Source: Phascolomyces articulosus
Lineage: Eukaryota > Mucoromycota > Mucoromycetes > Mucorales > Lichtheimiaceae
Length of the DNA stretch: 64,000 nt
NCBI GenBank assembly: GCA_025677815.1
Contig: JAIXMP010000021.1
Span: 372,001 to 436,000 of the forward strand
Reading direction: 5' to 3'
Numbering within the stretch: position 1 is the stretch's first letter; every line of letters begins with the position of its first letter. Made by a program: the position numbers and the translations under genes. The notes under the pieces were generated by a model. It was not told the DNA's origin and did no database searches. It saw nothing but the letters and a program-made list of their open reading frames with translations. Shown here piece by piece: positions 57,268 through 64,000 of the stretch.

Positions 57268-57652
57268 TCTTTTTTTTTCATATAAATTATAAATATAAAT
57301 ACCATAAGAAAGATGCTCATGTTTTTGTTTGTTTGTTTAAAAATATTTAAATTATTAAAAACTATTGATTTTTTTACAATGCAAAAAAAGAGAGAGTTGT
57401 TTGTTTTTATTTTTTTATATAATCTTCTGTTTTTTCATAATTATCTCAAAAAGAGATAGATAAATAGATATGTGATGGAAGGGGAAGACGACTAAAAAAA
57501 ATGATACGAAAAAGTGTAAATAAAAGGTGAGTGGAAATGATGTGTGAGTTGTGTGCTTGGAGGAGGTGATAATGAAGTTCTGATGTACAATTAAAAAAAA
57601 GGCATATAAAAAAACAGGAAAGTTACGATCAAACAAAAAAGGAATGCGTTAT
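57268..57652. other. convergent 3' ends of the HRI-like and OGDH genes
   Basis: 385 nt of A/T-rich DNA between the two stop codons, presumably the terminators of both genes. Confidence 0.5.
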
Positions 57653-60600
57653 TTAAGCTTCAGTCAAGAGAGCAGCATTAAGCAAAGCTTGTTCTTCTTG
57701 GTAATGCTTCTTCTTGTTACCAGTGGCAACCGAGGCAGAAGGTTCACGACCAGCATACTTGGGTGACTTGCCAGCGTGATGAGTAGTTTCGGACAAAGCA
57801 GTGGTAATTCTAGGTTGAACGTGAGTCCAAGGACCCATGTTCAAAGGTTCTTCTTGGCACCAGACAACTTCGGCGTTAGGATACTTGTCAGCATGTTCCT
57901 TGACTTGTTGGTAAGGGAAGGGGTTCAATTGTTCGACACGAGAGATGGCAACATTGTTAAGACCGTGTTGTTCACGAGCCTTAATCAAATTATAGTAGAC
58001 TTGACCGCTGCAAAGAATGTGCTTGGTGATTTGTTCAGGTTCGGCAAGAGTCTCAGGATGAGGTTCAGGGATGTAAAGTTGGAAGCTGGTGGATCCAGAC
58101 ATGTCTTCCAAAGTGGAACGAGCAAGAGGATGACGGAGCAAAGCCTTGGAGAATGGCAAGATCAAAGGCTTACGGAATTCACGGTTGATTTGACGACGAA
58201 GGACGTGGAAGTATTGAGCGGGAGTGGATGCATAGACAACTTGCATGTTACAGTCTTGGTGCTGACGTTGCAACTTTTCGGGAGATGGGAAGATATATGG
58301 GTTGTCATCACAGAGTTGCAAGTAACGTTCAATTCTGGAAGATGAATGTTCAGGACCTTGACCATCATAACCATGGGGCAAAGTCATGACCAAACCGGTA
58401 CGTTGCAACCATTTTTGTTCACCAGCAGCCAAGAATTGATCAATGATACATTGAGCAGTGTTGGCGAAATCACCGAATTGGGCTTCCCAGACAACCAAAG
58501 CGTTGGGATCGACAAGAGAGTAACCAAGTTCGAAACCAAGGATACCGAATTCGGAAAGGGAAGAGTTACTGATAGTCAACTGACCTTGTTCAGAAGAAAT
58601 ATGGTTCAGCAAGGTGTAGTTTTCATCAGTCTTTTGGTCGTGAAGAACGGCATGACGTTGAGAGAAAGTACCACGTTCAACATCTTGACCGGTACAACGG
58701 ACGTGCTTGCCTTCCAACAAGAGTGAACCCCAAGCCAAAGCTTCAGCAGTAGACCAGTCAATATCTTGACCAGAAGCCAAAGTCTTTCCACGGTTTTGAA
58801 TGATACGGTTCAAGTTACGATGAACGTTGAAGTTTTGGGGCAAAGTGGTCAATGCAGCACCAACTTGTTGAAGGGTTTCGTTAGAAACACCAGTAGGGTG
58901 GTGAGGCAAGATTTCTTCAGCACATTCCTTGGGCGACTTGAAGCCTAAGTAAAGGTTTGAATATTAACAATCATATCAGTAAAAATGACTCTCGGAGGAT
59001 TTATTTTTTTCTCATAGTTCACGAATCCCATCTTTAAATTAATCCTGTTCCACATTTTTCCAGCTTATCCCTCATTTCTTTTTCTCTTTTTTTTTTTCTT
59101 ATCCGTTTCGTATTTCTTACCTGGCCATGAGCTGGATAGCCATTCACGAGAAGTAGGCTTGTAATCCTTGCTTCGAGAATAGCTTTCTTCCAAAATACCC
59201 CAGACACGCTTCTTGTTAGCTTCAACTTCTTCAGCGCTCAAACTACCTTCCTTGGTCAATTGTTCACCATAGATCTTGGCAACAGGAGCTTGCTTGCCAA
59301 TAGCTTGGTACATGACGGGTTGAGTGAACATGGGTTGATCAGTTTCGTTGTGACCGTGCTTACGGTAACAGACCAAATCAATGACAACGTCCTTGTGGAA
59401 GGTCTGGCGCCAGTCAGCTGCAAGTTGCATCACATAGGTCACGGCTTCAGCATCATCACCATTGACGTGGAAAACGGGGGCATTGATAGCCTTGGCAATA
59501 TCAGTACAGTAAGAGGTGGAACGACCGAAGCGAGGATCAGTGGTAAAACCAATTTGGTTGTTGACAACAATGTGAATAGTACCACCAGTGCTGTAGGCGG
59601 GCAAATCATGGAAGCCCATGGTTTCATAGACAACACCTTGACCAGCAAAAGCAGCATCACCGTGCATTAAAATAGCCATAGAGTGTTGATGCTTGGTATC
59701 CTTACTGTAGTATTGAAGAGCACGGGTCTTACCCAAAACGACGGGGTTGACAGCTTCCAAATGAGAAGGATTGGCGACCAACGACAAATGGACACGCTTA
59801 CCTGAAGGAGTAGGACGGACATAGTTCATACCCAAATGGTACTTTACATCACCACTACCTTCTTCAGAGGGTTCAAGAGCACCGCTGAATTCGCAGAAAA
59901 TGGATTCATTAGGCTTACGAACGACATTGCTGAGAACGTTCAAACGGCCACGATGGGGCATACCGATGACGATAGACTCGACACCCAAATCGACGGAGCG
60001 GTCAATCTAAAACATCCGAAAAATTGATTGATTAGAATAGAAAAAAAGAAAAAAGGGTAAAAAAAAGATATCAGTTTACTAAGGAAACCCAGATTTCCCG
60101 CTTTGTGTAACATGACGTCCACCCTCTTGTTATGTTTGTAACTTACCAGGGCCTTCATACCAGGAATAAGAGTTTCACCACCTTCCAAACCGAAACGCTT
60201 TTCAGAGGGGTATTTGGATGCAACGAAACGTTCGAAACTGTCAGACCAAGTCAAACGATCGAAAATGACACGCTTTTCATCAACACTGTATTTGTAAGGT
60301 TGAGGGGTTTCGACACGGCTACGAATCCAATCGCATTGAGCACGGTCAGGGATATGAATGTATTCAATACCAATAGAACCACCTAATAATTATAATAATA
60401 TTTATTTATAAGTTTACCTAATTAGACCATCTCATTTTCCGCGGAACCCTCTCCTTCACACACAAACAACATATGCACGCGCACGCCTATACCTTCCTTT
60501 TCCTTCTATTTGAAGAAAAAGAATAATCCCTTTCCAAACTAATTCTTGATAATAATAATAATAAAAACTTACAGTATGTTTTGTTCAAGTTATCAACGAT

Positions 60601-61212
60601 TTCACGAAGAGTCAAAGACTTGCCATTATCCATAAAGGCAGGCAAGATACCAGGACCAAGAGAGAAAGTACGATCAAGATCCTTTTCAGAGAAACCATAG
60701 TAGGTATGTGATAATTCTGGTGGGCTGGAGTTCAGAATATCGGCGTGTTGAATTCCAAGGGGATCCAAGTTGGCAAGATGGTGACCACGCACCTGATATG
60801 CTCTCACGAGAAGTTGGATCTTCATATGGTCAATGATTTCTGAAGAAGAGCCGTTTGCAGCGTTGGGGATGACAGCGTCAGGCAAGCTAGGAAGACGAGC
60901 ACTGGCTGAAGGCACCAAGGTAGGTGGTGGTGCATAAGCTTGGCCCGGAGAAACACCGTTGGCCATATTCTTAAAGTATACTTGCCATGACAAGTGAACA
61001 GCCGAAGGATCCTTTAACCAAGCTTCGTACATTTCTTCAATATAGTTGGCAGCATTACCATGAAGGAAAGCATCGTTCGATTCAGGAGCTGCCTTGGCGA
61101 AACGAGTGGTATGGAATGAGCTGGCAAGAACAGGAGCACGTTTTTGTGCATGTTGTGTAAGTCTAGAAGAGAGGGGTTTAGCGGCACGCGAGAGCGCCGT
61201 TAATCTGTACAT
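57653..61212 (-). CDS. KGD1: 2-oxoglutarate dehydrogenase E1 component, mitochondrial
   Basis: Four exons: 60573-61212, 60147-60382, 59121-60006 and 57653-58944, totalling 3054 nt, or 1017 residues, the normal length. The first 45 residues are Arg/Ser/Ala-rich with no acids, a mitochondrial presequence. The N-terminal block [20 protein letters not shown] is family-typical. The thiamine diphosphate region has [35 protein letters not shown] and [13 protein letters not shown]. The transketolase-like C-terminal part includes [20 protein letters not shown] and [20 protein letters not shown]. The enzyme decarboxylates 2-oxoglutarate and passes succinyl to the E2 lipoyl domain in the TCA cycle. Codon use is strongly biased towards C-ending codons, as in highly expressed genes. 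Identification is firm. Confidence 0.98.
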
Positions 61213-62387
61213 GATTAAAAAAGATTGAAAAAGAGGAAGAAAGTGGGGATCGCCGGGAATCTTTGGAGGAAAGGTGGGTCTTTATTATTTACGCGGCTGT
61301 TTAAGTACTGTTTGTTACGCATATTTGAGGAACTAGACACACCACACGCAACTCCCCAAGTGACGTACGTTTATCCGGGTAGCGGTAATTTTCGGGTTAA
61401 GTTTGCATGTGGGTGACCGGTAAATCTTTTTAACATTCATTATTTAGATATGTAAAATAATAAAAAAGAATAAGAATTTTGCAGTAAAATGATCAAATGG
61501 ATAATGAAGTTCATCCTATGTTATTATATAAGGATGATAATGGTTATGATAATTAAAAGTAAAAAAGAAAAAGAGTTGTCAAATACTTACCTCTTTTATT
61601 TTTTTTGTGGAGAAGTTTTAAAGAGATAAACCCATTGTTAATGAAAAAATTTGAGGCGGTAATAAATATTCCTTCTTTTAGAAGAAGAAACCCAACCTTT
61701 TGAAGGTTTAAATCCGAATAAATTCCGGAACACCCGTAATTTCACGAAGTGTTCGGATCCACCGTCAAATAAGTCTTCTATTAGTTACCATGGTTTATTC
61801 TTTTCAGGCACCATATTATATTATATCATGGCTTAATTTAATCATGAGAAACAACCAATTTATTATCATCATATCAGTTTTTAACTCCATAAAATAATAT
61901 AAACAAATAAGCAAAACAAACATGACATTTATTCTTGTTTCTTTGCTCCGTATGATCGACGTATAAACTGATAAAGAAGTACTATAAGGACCTAATTTTT
62001 TATCCTTCTTATTAACCACAGTTGTCTTATCATATATAAATGTATTACAATTACCATATACAAAAAAAGCATTACCTAGACCAAAGAGCACACATATACT
62101 TCCATAACAGCATAGAAGTTTCTTTTGGTAGAATGGTGCGTGTTAGTGTTGTTTACATAGTACTGGGTTGAACTATTTTGCCAGGGTTACAGGCCCGAGA
62201 CTCCGTTGTCGTGATTAAGTGATTTGATTGGCTAAGCATCCCCCTGACGAAAAACTTTTTTTTTTTGAGTTTAGCTGACCCTCAATCAACAGGGATAGCC
62301 GAGATTGAAAAAAAAACAACTGATTGCTCTTTCTCTCTCTCTCTCTCTCTCTCTTACCTCCCTTTTCCGCACATCCTTCTATTAGCC
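61213..62387. promoter_or_regulatory. divergent promoter region of OGDH E1 and the phosphate carrier
   Basis: 1175 nt between two head-to-head mitochondrial genes. It contains a (TC)n tract at 62332-62354 just before the carrier start. Minus-strand coding-like bits near 62060-62125 (LPKETSMLLWKYMCALWSR before a donor) and near 61930-61970 (FIRRSYGAKKQE before a stop) could be a very small gene. I could not join them in phase. Confidence 0.4.
62332..62354 (+). repeat. (TC)n microsatellite in the 5' leader of the phosphate carrier
   Basis: About eleven CT units ending 33 nt before the ATG. Pyrimidine tracts at this place are common near fungal transcription starts. Confidence 0.9.
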
Positions 62388-63852
62388 ATGTTCCCCTCCC
62401 AGCAATCTTTGAAGAAGAACTTTTTCATCCCTTCCGCCGGTGCTGATGCCGCTGCTCCCTCTGGCGCTGGCTTGTATGCCCGTTTCGCCTTCGCTGGTGC
62501 CGTCTGTTGTGCTGTCACCCACGGTGCTATGACTCCCGTTGATGTCGTCAAGACTCGTATCCAATTGGAGCCTGAAGTCTACAACCGTGTAAGTATTCTT
62601 TGAAGCTATTCAAAACTTTGCATAAATAATATATAGCTATCTATTGAAAGTTGATATATGATACGATACAATAAAGGAGTGTTCATATACAAAGAAAAAT
62701 TATGAGGAAACCGATTATTGATGAATGTACGCGCACTGTTTGTTTTAAATAAATTAGGGTATGATTGGTGGTTTCCGTCAAGTCATTGCTGCTGAAGGTG
62801 CTGGCGCTCTTCTTACTGGTTTTGGGTAAGTATAGTAATAGAGTCTTTATAAAAACAAATAAACTAAATATATACCTTGTTTTTGAACTAGTCCTACCGC
62901 TGCTGGTTACTTCTTGCAAGGTGCCTTCAAGTTCGGTGGTTACGAATTCTGGAAGAAGACCTTCATTGATGCTGTTGGTATCGAAAGTGCCCGTGAAAAC
63001 CGTACTGCTATCTACCTCGGTTCATCTGCTATTGCTGAATTCTTTGCTGACGTTGCCCTTTGCCCCTTGGAAGCTACCCGTATTCGTCTCGTCTCTCAAC
63101 CTGACTTTGCTTCCGGTCTTGGTAGCGGTTTCGCTCGTATCTTGAAGGAAGAAGGTGTCCTCAAGGGTTTCTACTCTGGCTTCGGTAAATACATAACAAA
63201 TTTTTTTTAGCTTGTTTATTTTGTAATAGTGGCGAGACAGTTTTAGTAACACGAAAAATATATATAATATAGGTCCTATCTTGTTCAAGCAAGTTCCTTA
63301 CACCATGGCCAAGTTCGTTGTCTACGAAAAGGCTGCTGAAAGCATCTATGCTTCTTTGAAGACTCCCAAGGACCAATTGGCTCCTTCCACTGTCACCACT
63401 GTCAACTTGGGTGCTGGTATCATTGCTGGTACTGCCGCTGCCATTATCTCCCAACCCGCTGATACCTTGTTGTCCAAGATTAACAAGCAAAAGGGTGCTG
63501 AAGGTGAATCCGTCGCCTCCCGTCTTATCTCCATGTCTAAGCAATTGGGTGCTAAGGGTCTTTTCGTTGGTCTTGTAAGTGTTTGGTTTCGTTGTAAACT
63601 GTTGTATCAAAAACCACAACAACAATTTGGAAATACTAATTCATTTATAATTATCTAGGGTCCCCGTATTGTCATGGTTGCCACTCTTACTGCTGGTCAA
63701 TTGTAAGTCGAGTTTTTAATTTTATGTTAGAGGGAAACTTTCAAGAAGTAGAAGACCAAATATTTACTAATGATATGACTTTTTATAGCGCTATCTACGG
63801 TGACATCAAGAGAGTTTTGGGCGCAACAGGAGGTGTCGAAATCAGCAAATAA
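62388..63852 (+). CDS. MIR1: mitochondrial phosphate carrier (SLC25A3/Mir1 family)
   Basis: Six exons: 62388-62588, 62758-62825, 62892-63184, 63273-63574, 63659-63702 and 63789-63852, totalling 972 nt, or 323 residues. Three mitochondrial-carrier repeats are present, with signatures [18 protein letters not shown] and PADTLLSK. Phosphate-carrier blocks include [39 protein letters not shown] and [20 protein letters not shown]. The family imports phosphate with protons (or against hydroxide) into the matrix for ATP synthesis. Codon use is C-ending and highly biased, like the OGDH gene opposite. Identification is firm; the symbol is by family. Confidence 0.97.
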
Positions 63853-64000
63853 GCATGTTATCATCGCTTTATTATCCATAATCATAATATCAGCAACTAT
63901 CGCAACACTCATAACAACATCAACAACCAAAACAACATCAATTCCAATTACACCCAACAAAACTACTACCACACCTCGGATAGAACAAAATCACATACAT
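63853..64000. other. 3' flank of the phosphate carrier
   Basis: CA/AAC-rich 3' UTR sequence up to the window edge. No further gene begins here. Confidence 0.6.

Noticed and set aside
57776..58726. Long plus-strand frames within the OGDH gene (57776-58345, 58346-58726, 59260-59670)
   Set aside because: Antisense shadows of a highly biased coding sequence; the minus strand encodes a clear OGDH E1.
62160..62230. tRNA-like stretch near GGGTTACAGGCCCGAGACTCC
   Set aside because: No acceptor/T-arm pairing or B-box (GGTTCRANNC) could be placed. No convincing tRNA was found anywhere in the window.
1..64000. CRISPR arrays, bacterial operons or ribosome binding sites
   Set aside because: Spliceosomal introns throughout show a eukaryotic nuclear genome; no regularly spaced direct repeats of that type were seen.

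Overview
The window looks like nuclear DNA of an early-diverging fungus, most plausibly Mucoromycota. It is AT-rich, and nearly every gene is cut by short introns of roughly 50-150 nt with GTAAGT-like donors and TAG/CAG acceptors. Serine, asparagine and glutamine tracts are frequent. Several gene families seen here are shared with animals but often absent from yeasts: SNAPC1, an XRCC2-like RecA protein, RFWD3 and an HRI-type eIF2alpha kinase. All exon models were made by eye from splice sites and reading-frame continuity. Where I give a protein length, the exon lengths sum to a whole number of codons.

Layout. 0-1.1 kb: unrecognised minus-strand gene running off the left edge. 1.4-2.9 kb: minus-strand exons with possible disabling changes. 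3.5-7.9 kb: GET3 ATPase and PDK1-type kinase (both minus). 8.6-11.4 kb: a near-perfect inverted repeat with 1.13-kb arms around a 0.5-kb spacer. 11.5-12.9 kb: SNAPC1-like subunit. 13.2-14.2 kb: XRCC2-like recombinase paralogue. 14.5-18.1 kb: PX-domain AGC kinase. 18.3-19.3 kb: ERCC1/Rad10. 19.4-21.1 kb: Bud22/SRFBP1. 21.1-28.3 kb: a rapidly evolving accessory stretch with a broken arrestin-like gene, duplicated and inverted exon cassettes, and an orphan 2-kb membrane-anchored acidic protein with internal repeats. 30-31.4 kb: MED6. 31.6-32.5 kb: PHO88/SND3. 33.3-35.1 kb: Mso1-like protein. 36.1-36.6 kb: an unrecognised open frame split by one TAG. 37.5-39 kb: single-pass membrane protein. 39.5-43.7 kb: Rsm1/ZC3HC1-type C3HC zinc-finger protein with a very long acidic tail. 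44.2-46.4 kb: RFWD3-like ubiquitin ligase. 46.4-50.1 kb: mostly AT-rich, with coding-like debris. 50.1-52.1 kb: cysteine-rich ectodomain/TM/SH3 protein. 54-57.3 kb: HRI-like eIF2alpha kinase. 57.7-61.2 kb: 2-oxoglutarate dehydrogenase E1 (minus). 62.4-63.9 kb: mitochondrial phosphate carrier (plus).

Functional links. The PDK1 homologue is the expected activating kinase for AGC kinases such as the PX-AGC kinase about 7 kb away. ERCC1, the XRCC2-like protein and RFWD3 all belong to crosslink or recombination repair. SNAPC1 and MED6 belong to transcription initiation. GET3 and PHO88/SND3 belong to two parallel ER-targeting routes (GET and SND). OGDH E1 and the phosphate carrier are mitochondrial, lie head-to-head, and share a C-ending, high-expression style of codon use. 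No rRNA, tRNA, CRISPR array or intact transposase gene was found. The most unusual structure is the long inverted repeat. The most unusual coding region is 22-28 kb.
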